Shown: positions 42,679 through 51,996, counted from the stretch's first letter. The stretch is DNA of 64,000 bases from Sulfuriroseicoccus oceanibius (GCF_010681825.2 NZ_CP066776.1:2480001-2544000), one strand, 5' to 3'. Program-made: numbers and translations. The notes: generated from the sequence alone by a model not told the origin.

Positions 42679-43803
42679 ATGGATCCCACCCTACTCTCCA
42701 TCCTCATCACGCTGGCAAAGATCTTCGGCTTTACCTTTGCCCTGGTGCTGCTCCTCGTCGCCTACTCGGTGTATGCCGAGCGCCGCGTGGCAGCCGCGAT
42801 GCAAGACCGAGTCGGCCCTAACCGCACCGGTCCATTCGGCCTGCTGCAGCCGATCGCCGACGGCTTGAAGTTCGTTCTCAAAGAAGACTTCACACCGGGC
42901 CACGTCCGAAAGTTCTACTTCTGGCTCGCCCCGGCATTGGTCATGGTGCCTGCCCTGATTACCGTGGCGGTGATTCCATTCGGCAGTGAGGTCGCTGTTC
43001 CATGGCTGGAAGAGCCGATCAAGCTGGTGATCGCGGACATCAACGTCGGCCCGCTCTTCATCTTCGCCATCGCCTCGCTCTCGGTCTACGGCATCGTATT
43101 GGCCGGCTGGTCGTCGAACTCGAAATACCCATTCCTCGGCGGCGTGCGTTCGAGCGCCCAGATGATCTCCTACGAGATCTCGATGGGACTTTCGTTGATC
43201 CCGGTTCTCCTCATCATGGGCGAACTCAATCTCAACGACATCGTGCGCTACCAGTCCGAGAACGGCTGGCTGCTCTTCCCAGTGCTGTGGAACCACGAAG
43301 GCTTTTCCACATCGTTGGAAGCATGGGCACTGTGGGTTCCGGCCATGATCGCCTTCATCATCTTCACCGTTTCGATCTTCGCTGAGACCAACCGTACGCC
43401 ATTCGACCTTCCGGAGTGCGAAACCGAGCTCGTTGCTGGTTACCACACCGAGTACAGCTCGATGAAGTTCGCGCTCTTCTTCCTCGGTGAGTACGCCGCT
43501 ATGATCGTCGGATCGGGCTTGATCGTCACCCTCTTCTTCGGTGGCTGGTCTCTTCCATTCGGCTGGGACCAAAGCATCATGGAAGCCAACGGTGGCGCCA
43601 GCCCATGGTGGCTTGGTCTGGCACACGTCGGTGTGTTCCTCGCCAAAGTCATCTGCTTCATCCTCTTCTTCATCGCCATCCGCTGGACCGTCCCACGTTT
43701 CCGCTACGACCAACTGATGAAGCTCGGCTGGGTGATCTTCTTCGAACTCGCCCTGGTCAACATCTTCATCGCAGCGGGCATCAAGATGCTCTTCCGTAAC
43801 TAA
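42679..43803 (+). CDS. nuoH: NADH-quinone oxidoreductase subunit H
   Basis: A 374-residue membrane subunit with about eight to nine helices. Marks: YAERRVAAAMQDRVGPNRTGPFGLLQPIADGLK near residue 31, then AETNRTPFDLPECETELVAGYHTEYSSM near 237, both hallmarks of NuoH; it forms much of the quinone chamber with NuoD and NuoB. Confidence 0.95.
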   Translation: MDPTLLSILITLAKIFGFTFALVLLLVAYSVYAERRVAAAMQDRVGPNRTGPFGLLQPIADGLKFVLKEDFTPGHVRKFYFWLAPALVMVPALITVAVIPFGSEVAVPWLEEPIKLVIADINVGPLFIFAIASLSVYGIVLAGWSSNSKYPFLGGVRSSAQMISYEISMGLSLIPVLLIMGELNLNDIVRYQSENGWLLFPVLWNHEGFSTSLEAWALWVPAMIAFIIFTVSIFAETNRTPFDLPECETELVAGYHTEYSSMKFALFFLGEYAAMIVGSGLIVTLFFGGWSLPFGWDQSIMEANGGASPWWLGLAHVGVFLAKVICFILFFIAIRWTVPRFRYDQLMKLGWVIFFELALVNIFIAAGIKMLFRN

Positions 43804-43845
43804 TCCGGCCGCACTGTCATCCCCACCCATTTCACCTGACTCACT

Positions 43846-44412
43846 ATGGCAACCGTCACAGTCAAACGTCCTAAACTTACCTTTTGGGAGAAGATCTACC
43901 TCCCAACGGTGCTCAAAGGTCTGAAACTCACCCTCGCCCACGCCAAGCGATCGTTCCGCGGCAAGACCACCGGCAAAGAACAACTCAACGCCGGACGCCT
44001 CGGAACCACCATGCAGTACCCGGAAGAAAAGTGGGACGACCACCTTCCCGAGTACTTCCGCGGTGCACCTGCCCTGGTGACCGACGAAGTAGGCCGTGAG
44101 CGCTGCGTCTCGTGCCAGCTGTGCGAGTTCATCTGCCCACCAAAGGCAATCAAGATCGAGCCCGAGGAAATCCCGGCGGATGAAAAATGGTCGAAAGTTG
44201 AAAAGCGCCCGAAGGAATTCGAAATCGACATGATCCGCTGCATCTACTGCGGCATGTGCGAAGAAGTCTGCCCGGAACAGGCTATCTTCCTGCGCAAAGA
44301 CTACGCCATCACCGGCCTCTCCCGCGAAGAGATGGTCCACGACAAAGAGAAACTTTACGAAATCGGAGGCAAACGCGTCGGCCTCGTGAACAAATGGAAT
44401 GAGCTCAAGTAG
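43846..44412 (+). CDS. nuoI: NADH-quinone oxidoreductase subunit I
   Basis: A 188-residue ferredoxin-like subunit with two [4Fe-4S] motifs: CVSCQLCEFICPPKAIKIE (about residues 87-105) and CIYCGMCEEVCPEQAIFL (about 132-149). It hands electrons from NuoG to NuoB. Its stop lies three bases before the left inverted repeat of the following cassette. Confidence 0.95.
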   Translation: MATVTVKRPKLTFWEKIYLPTVLKGLKLTLAHAKRSFRGKTTGKEQLNAGRLGTTMQYPEEKWDDHLPEYFRGAPALVTDEVGRERCVSCQLCEFICPPKAIKIEPEEIPADEKWSKVEKRPKEFEIDMIRCIYCGMCEEVCPEQAIFLRKDYAITGLSREEMVHDKEKLYEIGGKRVGLVNKWNELK

Positions 44413-44415
44413 CAG

Positions 44416-44841
44416 GTAGGCAGTAGGTTGTAGGAAGGGAATCCCTGATGGAGAGCGCCAGATCATTCGAAGACCTCATGGCCTGGCAAAAAGCCCACGC
44501 TCTCGTACTCGAGATCTACAAGATCACACAATCATTCCCCTCCTCTGAGACCTACGGACTCACTTCACAAATCCGCCGCGCGGCCGTCTCCATCGCATCC
44601 AACATCGCCGAAGGCTTCAATCGCTTCTCCCCCACTGAGAAAATCAGATTCTATAACATCGCCGAAGCCTCCGCTGAAGAAGTCCGCTACCAACTCCTGC
44701 TCGCACACGACCTCCAATTCGCCGACACCTCTCACCTCCAAGAACAAGCTACAGAAGCAAAACGACTGATCATCGGGCTCATTAAAAGCATTCGGGCCCG
44801 CAGCTAGTTCCCCTCCCCACTTCCTACTACCTACTCGCTAC
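44416..44841. mobile_element. four-helix-bundle (IVP/S23) cassette bounded by inverted repeats
   Basis: A 426-base unit inserted exactly between nuoI and nuoJ. The left end (44416-44439, GTAGGCAGTAGGTTGTAGG...) and right end (44818-44841, reading GTAGCGAGTAGGTAGTAGG... on the other strand) are inverted copies with about 20 of 24 bases equal. Only one gene is inside. The nuoJ start follows the right end by four bases. Confidence 0.55.
44448..44807 (+). CDS. four helix bundle protein (23S rRNA intervening-sequence protein family)
   Basis: A 119-residue all-helical protein with the family pattern: SFEDLMAWQKAHALVLEIYKIT at the start, YGLTSQIRRAAVSIASNIAEGFNR (about residues 37-60), then EASAEEVRYQLLLAHDL. 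Relatives are encoded in intervening sequences of 23S rRNA genes, and others serve as Avd accessory proteins of diversity-generating retroelements. Function of lone copies is unknown. Not a complex I subunit; its place inside the nuo operon and inverted-repeat borders point to insertion. Confidence 0.88.
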   Translation: MESARSFEDLMAWQKAHALVLEIYKITQSFPSSETYGLTSQIRRAAVSIASNIAEGFNRFSPTEKIRFYNIAEASAEEVRYQLLLAHDLQFADTSHLQEQATEAKRLIIGLIKSIRARS

Positions 44842-44845
44842 TCCA

Positions 44846-45430
44846 ATGGAATCTCTTCTCTTCTACGTCTTCACCGCGATCATGCTTGGCAGCGCGATTG
44901 GTGTGATCGTCAACCGCAACCCGATCAGCAGCGCGCTTTGCCTGGTGCTTTCGTTCGTCGGAGTTGCCGGATTGTTCATTCTTCTCAGTGCCTTCTTCAT
45001 CGGCATCATCCAGATCCTCGTCTATGCAGGTGCGGTGATGGTGCTTTTCCTCTTCATCATCATGTTGCTCGACGTGAATGTGGAAGAGAAGCGCAAGGTC
45101 AACCTCGGTGCAGTCGGCGGTGGTATCTTCATCGCCTTGATCTTCCTCGGCCAACTGCTCTCGGTCGTCGGGGACATCCCGGGCGCCAGCGAGCCTCTTG
45201 CTGACATCGACCACCAGCAGGCACTCGTTGCCCGCACCGAAGCCCGCGGTACCGACGCCATCGATGGCGACCGCATCGCCGAAGAACTCGCCGAAGGCAG
45301 TCTGCCGGACGTCCAGCTTATCGGTGAGGCGATCTTCACCAAATACAACTTCCACCTGCAGATGGTTGGCGTGCTCTTGCTGACCTCGACTGTCGGCGTC
45401 GTGCTCCTCTCGAAGAAGAAGCTTTCCTAA
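44846..45430 (+). CDS. nuoJ: NADH-quinone oxidoreductase subunit J
   Basis: A 194-residue membrane subunit with five hydrophobic segments: FTAIMLGSAIGVIV, ALCLVLSFVGVAGLFILLSAFF, IGIIQILVYAGAVMVLFLFIIMLLDV (the conserved 'YAGAVMVLFLFVIMLL' block of NuoJ), GGGIFIALIFLGQLL and a last helix MVGVLLLTSTVGVVLL. Part of the proton-pumping arm. Confidence 0.93.
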   Translation: MESLLFYVFTAIMLGSAIGVIVNRNPISSALCLVLSFVGVAGLFILLSAFFIGIIQILVYAGAVMVLFLFIIMLLDVNVEEKRKVNLGAVGGGIFIALIFLGQLLSVVGDIPGASEPLADIDHQQALVARTEARGTDAIDGDRIAEELAEGSLPDVQLIGEAIFTKYNFHLQMVGVLLLTSTVGVVLLSKKKLS

Positions 45431-45485
45431 CCACGCCGCGAAGGCCACTCCGTTCATTCCAGATTTTCATCCCACTCCTTTCACG

Positions 45486-45800
45486 ATGACCTTAGCCAAC
45501 TACCTGATCGCCTCCGGTCTTCTTTTCACCATCGGATTCCTTGGTGTCTTCGTTCGCCGCAACATCATCGTCGTCTTCATGTGCCTGGAGATGATGCTTA
45601 CCGCGGCCAACATCACACTCGTTGCGTTCTCGCGCTTCAACGGAACCCAGGGCCTGCCAAACTTGGACGCCCAAACGCTGGTCTTCTTCATCATCACCGT
45701 AGCCGCAGCCGAAGTCGCCGTCGGTCTCGCCATCATCGTGGCGCTCTACCGCGCCAAGCAAAGCATCCACACCGACGACATCCAATCGATGAAGGGCTAA
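45486..45800 (+). CDS. nuoK: NADH-quinone oxidoreductase subunit K
   Basis: A 104-residue subunit with three membrane helices. FLGVFVRRNIIVVFMCLEMMLTAANITLVAF holds the conserved Glu (about residue 37), and AAAEVAVGLAIIVALYRAK the second conserved Glu (about 73); both take part in proton transfer. Standard length. Confidence 0.95.
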   Translation: MTLANYLIASGLLFTIGFLGVFVRRNIIVVFMCLEMMLTAANITLVAFSRFNGTQGLPNLDAQTLVFFIITVAAAEVAVGLAIIVALYRAKQSIHTDDIQSMKG

Positions 45801-45860
45801 GCACCTGCCGACACCCGCTCACCTCCCAAATCGAAAGACTCATCCACGCACCATCCTGAT

Positions 45861-47705
45861 ATGGAACTTTCCCTCCTTCCCTGGCTCCTACTTCTGCTCC
45901 CGCTCGTCAGCGCGGCGTTGATCCGGTTCGTCTTCAAAAAAGCCGCCAACCTCAGCGCCTACATCGGCACTGCATCGGTCGCCGCTACCTTCGGCATCAA
46001 CCTGATGTTGCTCACAAACCTGGGCGCCGAATCGCTCGCTGAAATCAAACCACTCAAGTGGTTCGAAGCAGGCTCGTTCTCGATCGACCTCGGAGTCACC
46101 GTCGACCAACTCGCGGTCGGCATGATGTTCGTCGTCACCACCATCGGCTTGCTCGTTCACCTCTTCTCGCTTGGGTACATGAAGGACGACGCAGGCAAGT
46201 CGCGCTACTTCGCCGGGCTTTCGCTCTTCATGTTCTCAATGACCGGCATCGTGCTCTCGGACAACTTCCTGATGATGTTCATCTTCTGGGAGCTCGTGGG
46301 TGTCAGCTCGTACATCCTGATCGGCCACTGGTTCGAAAAGAACTCGGCAGCCGAGGCCTCGAAGAAAGCATTCCTCACCAACCGTATCGGTGACTTCGGC
46401 TTCATGGCCGGTATCCTCATTCTCTTCGGTGCAACCGGAACCGTCAGCTTCACAGGAATCGAAGCCGCATTCGCAGGTGCCAACGCACCAATCGCCGGCG
46501 GCCTCCTCACCCTCGCCGTGCTCGGCATCTTCTGCGGCGCCGTCGGTAAGTCGGCCCAGCTTCCACTCCACGTCTGGCTGCCAGACGCGATGGAAGGCCC
46601 AACCCCAGTCTCCGCGCTCATCCACGCAGCCACCATGGTTGCCGCCGGTGTCTACATGCTGGTCCGCGTTTCGTTCCTTATCGAGTCCGATGCATGCGCG
46701 GCCAACGTGATCGCCTGGATCGGTGGTATCACCGCACTGCTCGCCGCACTCATGGCCACGCAGCAGAGCGACATCAAGCGCGTACTCGCCTACTCCACCC
46801 TTTCCCAGCTCGGTTACATGGTGATGGCCGTGGGTCTGCTTGCCGGATACGCTGGTATGTTCCACCTCTTTACCCACGCCTTCTTCAAGGCGCTCCTCTT
46901 CCTCGGCTCCGGTGCTGTGATCTACGCCTGCCACCACGAGCAGGACATCTGGAAGATGGGCGGGCTGTTCAAGAAGATGCCGCTCACCGCAATTACCTTC
47001 ATCATCGGTACGCTCGCACTGATCGCGGTTCCTGGCATGTCCGGATTCTGGTCGAAGGAGGCCATCCTTCACGCCGCCGAGGACGCCAACCCTGCATTGT
47101 TCTGGATCGCAGTCTTCGTCGCCTTCCTGACCACCTTCTACATGACCCGCCTGGTGATCGTCACTTTCTTTGGCAAAGCCCGCGCCCACGGTGCGGAAGA
47201 AGCCAAAGAAGTCGGCCCTACCATGCTGCTTCCGCTGCTCGTTCTTGCCGTACTCTCGGTGATTGCCGGTTTCGGATTCTTCGGTGCCAAGTTCATGCCA
47301 GAGGCTTTCCACTCGAAGCTTCACTGGGGTGACCACCCTGCAGAAGTTGCCGAAGGCAGCCTTGCATTGATCGCCTCGATCACGACGCTCGTGCTCGGTC
47401 TCATCGCAGCCACAGTCCTCTACAAAGGCAAGGACAAGGATCCGATCTCGATCCCACTCTTCCGCAACAAATTCTACATCGACGAAATCTACGCCTGGGT
47501 CGTTCGCCTCGGCCAGGACCTCGTCGCCTTTGTTGCCAACGTGATCGACCGCTTCGTCATCGGTGGCGCAATCGTCCGCGGAGCCGCTGGTCTTTGCTCG
47601 GGTGCCGGTCTCTTCTTCCGCCGCATCCAGTCCGGCAACCTTCAGGCCTACGCCCTCATGCTCGGCGTTGGCGCCATCGTCATCATCTACATCGCGCTGA
47701 ACTAA
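45861..47705 (+). CDS. nuoL: NADH-quinone oxidoreductase subunit L
   Basis: A 614-residue antiporter-like proton pump subunit. Marks: FWELVGVSSYILIGHWFEK near residue 140 (key Glu), SAQLPLHVWLPDAMEGPTPVSALIHAATMVAAGVYML near 230 and QQSDIKRVLAYSTLSQLGYM near 305, then HAFFKALLFLGSG. The C-terminal lateral helix region (about 500-614) is present. Confidence 0.95.
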   Translation: MELSLLPWLLLLLPLVSAALIRFVFKKAANLSAYIGTASVAATFGINLMLLTNLGAESLAEIKPLKWFEAGSFSIDLGVTVDQLAVGMMFVVTTIGLLVHLFSLGYMKDDAGKSRYFAGLSLFMFSMTGIVLSDNFLMMFIFWELVGVSSYILIGHWFEKNSAAEASKKAFLTNRIGDFGFMAGILILFGATGTVSFTGIEAAFAGANAPIAGGLLTLAVLGIFCGAVGKSAQLPLHVWLPDAMEGPTPVSALIHAATMVAAGVYMLVRVSFLIESDACAANVIAWIGGITALLAALMATQQSDIKRVLAYSTLSQLGYMVMAVGLLAGYAGMFHLFTHAFFKALLFLGSGAVIYACHHEQDIWKMGGLFKKMPLTAITFIIGTLALIAVPGMSGFWSKEAILHAAEDANPALFWIAVFVAFLTTFYMTRLVIVTFFGKARAHGAEEAKEVGPTMLLPLLVLAVLSVIAGFGFFGAKFMPEAFHSKLHWGDHPAEVAEGSLALIASITTLVLGLIAATVLYKGKDKDPISIPLFRNKFYIDEIYAWVVRLGQDLVAFVANVIDRFVIGGAIVRGAAGLCSGAGLFFRRIQSGNLQAYALMLGVGAIVIIYIALN

Positions 47706-47756
47706 CCCAAGCCGCAGCGCCCGTCCCGCACTTTTCACCGCACCATCCATTCCAAG

Positions 47757-49250
47757 ATGTCCGCTATCCCAGTCATCATCCTCCTACTTCCGATCCTCGC
47801 AGCGATCGCGATCGGTCTCCGTGCCCCGGCGCGCAACACCGCACTCCTCGCGGCGATTGCCAACGTCGCACTGACCGCCGTCCTGTGCTTCAACTTCGAC
47901 CAAAGCCAAGGCACCGGTGACTTCCAGTTCACCTCAAGCCTGCTGGTTCTCCAGTCGCCTGAGATCTCCCTCGCCTTTGGCGTGGACGGAATGAGCCTCA
48001 TCATGGTGCTGCTCACCGTCATCGTGACGCTCGCCGCACTTTGGAGCATCAAGCCTCAGATCGCCAACGAGCGCCTGCACTACATCTCGTCTTTGCTGAT
48101 TGCAGCTGGTGGTCTCGGTGCTTTCCTCTCGACCGACGTCTTCTTCTTCTACGCCTTCCACGAACTGGCGTTGATTCCGACCTTCCTCATGATCGGCCTC
48201 TGCGGGCGCGGTGAAAATCCAAAGCGCGTCGCCTGGACCATCACACTCTACCTCGCTCTCGGCTCGCTCGTGCTCCTCGCCGGCATCGTTGCGTTGGTGC
48301 TCAACAGCGGCGGCTCCGACGGCGGACTCACCTTCTCCATGAGCCACTTGCTCAGCATGGGCTCCCAGATCGATCCATCAACTCAGAAGTGGATCGCCGC
48401 TCTGCTCCTCGTTGGCTTCGGCACCTTGGTTTCGCTCTTTCCATTCCACTCGTGGGCGGCACCAGCCTACGCCGCTGCACCGACTTCGGTCTCGATGCTC
48501 CACGCCGGTGTGTTGAAGAAGTTCGGTCTTTACGGCCTCATCCGCCTCGCCGTCCCTCTCCTTCCTGAGGGCATGGCCGAGTGGACCAACGTCCTGCTCG
48601 TCCTGCTGCTCTGCAACATCCTCTACGTCGGCTTGGTCACCGTTGCCCAGCGCCGCCTCGACCTGATGCTTGGCAACTCGTCAGTGATGCACATGGGCTA
48701 CATCTTCCTCGGCATCGCTGCCCTGATCTCTGACAAGGGACCAAACCCAATCGCCACCAACGGCGCGGTGCTTCTCATGTTCGCCCACGGTGTTTCGATT
48801 GCCCTTCTCTTCGCGCTCGCCGGTAAGATCGAGGAGCGCACCGGTCGCCTTGAGCACGACACCCTCGGTGGTCTCGCCAAGAAGATGCCGTCGCTCGGCT
48901 TCCTCTTCGGTCTCGCGGCTTTCGCATCCATCGGCCTTCCAGGATTCGCCAACTTCGCCGGTGAAGTTGCCATCTTTGTCGCTGCCTTCGCTGGCGTTTA
49001 CGACGGATCCACACTGACCGAACTCGGCAACCTGCAATGGGCTGCAATCGCCGCCTTCTGGGGCGTCGTGATCTCCGCGGTCTACATGCTCCGCTCGTAC
49101 CGCTCGATCTTCATGGGCGAGGAACCAAAAGGCGGACTCGAAGTCGATGGTCGCCTCACCCTCGATGAAAAACTGCCACTCGGCATGCTCGCCGCCGCCC
49201 TGCTCGTGGTCGGCTTCTTCCCGAACATCATCCTCCAGTACCTCAACTAA
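47757..49250 (+). CDS. nuoM: NADH-quinone oxidoreductase subunit M
   Basis: A 497-residue antiporter-like subunit: FGVDGMSLIMVLLTVIVTL near residue 72, FFYAFHELALIPTFLMIG near 132 (key Glu), FPFHSWAAPAYAAAPTSVSMLHAGVLKKFGLYGLIRL near 225 and LMLGNSSVMHMGYIFLG near 302. Between nuoL and nuoN, as usual. Confidence 0.95.
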   Translation: MSAIPVIILLLPILAAIAIGLRAPARNTALLAAIANVALTAVLCFNFDQSQGTGDFQFTSSLLVLQSPEISLAFGVDGMSLIMVLLTVIVTLAALWSIKPQIANERLHYISSLLIAAGGLGAFLSTDVFFFYAFHELALIPTFLMIGLCGRGENPKRVAWTITLYLALGSLVLLAGIVALVLNSGGSDGGLTFSMSHLLSMGSQIDPSTQKWIAALLLVGFGTLVSLFPFHSWAAPAYAAAPTSVSMLHAGVLKKFGLYGLIRLAVPLLPEGMAEWTNVLLVLLLCNILYVGLVTVAQRRLDLMLGNSSVMHMGYIFLGIAALISDKGPNPIATNGAVLLMFAHGVSIALLFALAGKIEERTGRLEHDTLGGLAKKMPSLGFLFGLAAFASIGLPGFANFAGEVAIFVAAFAGVYDGSTLTELGNLQWAAIAAFWGVVISAVYMLRSYRSIFMGEEPKGGLEVDGRLTLDEKLPLGMLAAALLVVGFFPNIILQYLN

Positions 49251-49308
49251 GGTAGCCGTCTCGGATCCACACATCCCCTCAGGTCACTCTATTTTCCCAA
49301 TTCCAACC

Positions 49309-50802
49309 ATGCCAGCCCACTACCTCGAATTTCTCCTCCTCGGATTCGGTCTCGTGCTCTTGCTTGTCGAGGCATTTGTCCCACTTCGTGACAAATCGTT
49401 CATCGGCAAACTCGCCGCCGCCGGATTGCTCGTTGCCTTTGGTTTGCTCTTTGCCATCGACCGCAATCCCGTCCAGAGCGACGTCTTTGCCAACTACTAC
49501 CACGTAGACGCCGCAGCACTCTTCTTCAAAGGCATCGCCATTCTGACTACGTTCTGCGTCGTTCTGCTCGGCCTCGACTTCCTGCCTGTGCTCAAGCAAG
49601 GCATCAATGGAGCCTCGGACAGCGAGCGCACCAGTCAGGGAGGCATCGCTGAATTCTTCAGCCTCCCGATCTTTGCCTGCGCCGGCCTCATGTGGATGGC
49701 CTCCGCCAAGGACCTGATCACCATGTTCGTCGCACTCGAAACCGTGACCATCACCTTCTACGTCATGGTCTCATCGATGCGCCGCAACGTCGGTTCTCTT
49801 GAGGCCGGGGTAAAATACCTCATCCTCGGTGCCCTCTCCACCGGCGTCCTAGTCTTCGGTATGGCTTGGGTCTTCGGTGCCACCGGTACACTGTCGCTTG
49901 AGGTTCTTACCAATGCCGGCCCGGAGCAATGGGCGACCTGGTCGTCTTCCTCAGCCCTGCTCTTTGGTGTCGCACTCGTTCTCATCTCGCTAGGCTTCAA
50001 AGTCGGTGCCGTCCCAATGCAGGTCTGGATTCCAGACGTGTACCAGGGTGCGCCAACCCCGATCACCGGATTCCTTTCCGTCGGATCGAAGGCTGCAGGA
50101 TTCATCGTCCTGTGGCGCTTCGTCCAGCCATTCCTCGGCCGTGGTGAGCTTACCGAGACCATTCTCCTCATCCTCGCGGTTATGACCGCCGCCACTCTGC
50201 TGGTCGGAAACCTGGCAGCACTCGGACAATCAAACTTCAAGCGCCTGCTTGCTTACTCGTCGATCGCTCATGCCGGATTCCTCCTGCTCGGTCTCGTCGC
50301 CGGCACCCCATTGACCGTACTCGGCTTCTACCTCGGTGCTTACCTGCTCATGACCTTCCTCGCCTTTGCAGTGCTCGCCATCGTACGCGTCAAAACCGGC
50401 AGCGACGAACTGGTCGCCTTCAACGGATTGGCCAAGCGCTCGCCATTCCTCGCCTTCGCATTGGTTGTGGCCGTTTCCAGCCTCGCTGGCGTCCCTGGCA
50501 CAGCCGGCTTCATCGGCAAGTTCCTCATCATCATGGGCACAGTCAGCGCCAGCGCATGGGTGCTTCTCGGCTTCGCTGTCCTCGGCGCGGCCTCCGGCTT
50601 CTACTACTACCTGAAGGTGCTGCGCAACGTGTTCTGGCTTGAAGGATCGGAAGACTCCATCACCGTCACTCCGCTGACCAAGGCATTCATCACCGTTCTC
50701 ATCGCGGCGATCTTCTTCTTCGGAATCTATCCTAAGCCGATCTTCGACGCCCTCGGCGTCCAAACGACTGAGACCGCGACCGAGCTGGTCAGCCAGCCGT
50801 AG
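49309..50802 (+). CDS. nuoN: NADH-quinone oxidoreductase subunit N
   Basis: A 497-residue antiporter-like subunit, last gene of the operon. Marks: FVALETVTITFYVMVSSMRRN near residue 142, LGFKVGAVPMQVWIPDVYQGAPTPITGFLSVGSKAAGF near 225 and QSNFKRLLAYSSIAHAGFLLLG near 307. ATG at 49309 directly precedes the first helix; the frame is open upstream inside nuoM. A strong terminator follows. Confidence 0.94.
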   Translation: MPAHYLEFLLLGFGLVLLLVEAFVPLRDKSFIGKLAAAGLLVAFGLLFAIDRNPVQSDVFANYYHVDAAALFFKGIAILTTFCVVLLGLDFLPVLKQGINGASDSERTSQGGIAEFFSLPIFACAGLMWMASAKDLITMFVALETVTITFYVMVSSMRRNVGSLEAGVKYLILGALSTGVLVFGMAWVFGATGTLSLEVLTNAGPEQWATWSSSSALLFGVALVLISLGFKVGAVPMQVWIPDVYQGAPTPITGFLSVGSKAAGFIVLWRFVQPFLGRGELTETILLILAVMTAATLLVGNLAALGQSNFKRLLAYSSIAHAGFLLLGLVAGTPLTVLGFYLGAYLLMTFLAFAVLAIVRVKTGSDELVAFNGLAKRSPFLAFALVVAVSSLAGVPGTAGFIGKFLIIMGTVSASAWVLLGFAVLGAASGFYYYLKVLRNVFWLEGSEDSITVTPLTKAFITVLIAAIFFFGIYPKPIFDALGVQTTETATELVSQP

Positions 50803-50833
50803 TCCACCCGCGGCTAATTCACATTCTCCTCCA

Positions 50834-50867
50834 ATGCGGAGCCTCCAGCAGGCTCCGCATTTTTTTG
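50834..50867 (+). terminator. terminator of the nuo operon
   Basis: ATGCGGAGCCT (50834-50844) pairs with AGGCTCCGCAT (50850-50860), followed by seven T. It closes the nuo transcript. Confidence 0.92.
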
Positions 50868-50990
50868 TGTCTATTTCACACCGGACAACCGCACCCGTCA
50901 TCGGATTCAGATTCGTACCCCATCTCACGGAAGCCGCTGAGCCCCTCGCTACAGCGGGCTCAAGATGATCACCCGAAGTTGACCCTCCTG

Positions 50991-51782
50991 ATGCCACACC
51001 TCCCGCCCCCTCAGCTCAATGAAAACGACATCCGCTCGATCGTACGACTGCTAGGACAAGTCGCAGTCGAAGGCAACTGCCTCCGCGAAAAGCGCAAGCT
51101 TCTGATGACTGGGCTCATCTCGCTCATCGACGCCGACTCTTGGGCCTGGGGCGTCTACGCAAACGAAACACCAGGTGAACTACAGCAGCCGTCCCTGCTT
51201 ATGTACGATGGTTTTACCCCCGATGAATTCGGCGCATTCGCCATCGCACAAAACCACCCGGACATGGCGCGCCTCAGTGCCCCCTTCATGGAAGATTGCC
51301 GACAATCCGACGGACGCGTCACCCGCCTGCGCCAACAAGTCGACCCCGAAAACACATTTCCTAACTCAGAGGCCTACCATCTGTGGCGCGCAGCTAATGT
51401 CGACCCGCTCATTCTCTCAAGCAAATTGAACCGATCCGGCCAACGCGGCGTAATCGGCATCTACCGCAAGTTCGGCCGTCCACTTTTCAACGAGAGAGAA
51501 CTCCGCATCACCCACATCGTGCTCACGGAGGTCTCATGGCTCCACGAAGAATCCTGTCAGAAGATTCCCACTGAAGCCGTGAGCTGCTTGTCCCCAAGGC
51601 TCAATACCATCCACAACCTCCTCCTCGCGGGCCAGACAAGAAAGCAAATCGCCCACGAGCTCAGCATCTCGATCAACACCGTCCACAGCTACATCAAAGA
51701 GCTCTATCAACGCTTCGAAGTTCACTCTCAAGCCGAACTCATCCGCCGCTTCATCCAAGGCGACGGGGGGGATGGGCTCTGA
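50991..51782 (+). CDS. LuxR-type transcriptional regulator
   Basis: A 263-residue protein. The last 60 residues are a LuxR/FixJ HTH: LSPRLNTIHNLLLAGQTRKQIAHELSISINTVHSYIKELYQRFEVHSQAELIRRF. The N-terminal 190 residues have GAF-like sensor character (LISLIDADSWAWGVYAN; VIGIYRKFGRPLFNERELRI) but no named ligand domain I am sure of. ATG at 50991 is the first after the nuo terminator that leads into this domain. It sits just ahead of the sialic acid genes on the same strand and may control them. Confidence 0.8.
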   Translation: MPHLPPPQLNENDIRSIVRLLGQVAVEGNCLREKRKLLMTGLISLIDADSWAWGVYANETPGELQQPSLLMYDGFTPDEFGAFAIAQNHPDMARLSAPFMEDCRQSDGRVTRLRQQVDPENTFPNSEAYHLWRAANVDPLILSSKLNRSGQRGVIGIYRKFGRPLFNERELRITHIVLTEVSWLHEESCQKIPTEAVSCLSPRLNTIHNLLLAGQTRKQIAHELSISINTVHSYIKELYQRFEVHSQAELIRRFIQGDGGDGL

Positions 51783-51924
51783 TCGCCCCCCCGCAGGCCT
51801 GTTCGGCACCGGCACGCCACAACCTACACTCCCCCAACGATCTCCCCCCCCGGACAACAGCAGACATTCCAGCCAACCGAATGTAGCTTCTGGGTCGCAT
51901 GTAATTGTCGGGAAATCGGCGCAA

Positions 51925-51996
51925 TTTTCGCTGTACGAAAAGCTTGCTCCTCCTATCCTCACTCGTGTCTAAAATCCCTGCATAATCATTGATTAT
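51925..51996. promoter_or_regulatory. two palindromes upstream of nanA
   Basis: TTTTCG-CTGTA-CGAAAA (51925-51941) and the perfect 15-base palindrome ATAATCATTGATTAT (51982-51996) lie 116 bases and more before nanA. Such symmetry in the spacer (51783-52112) of a catabolic operon suggests regulator sites. Which protein binds is unknown. Confidence 0.4.

Noticed and set aside
42691-44466. A 591-residue frame antisense to nuoH and nuoI
   Set aside because: An artefact of codon bias: the sense strand encodes well-conserved subunits, and the antisense product is a charged, featureless chain. The same applies to long antisense frames over nuoD (37015-38133), nuoL (46236-47750) and the symporter (53976-55193).
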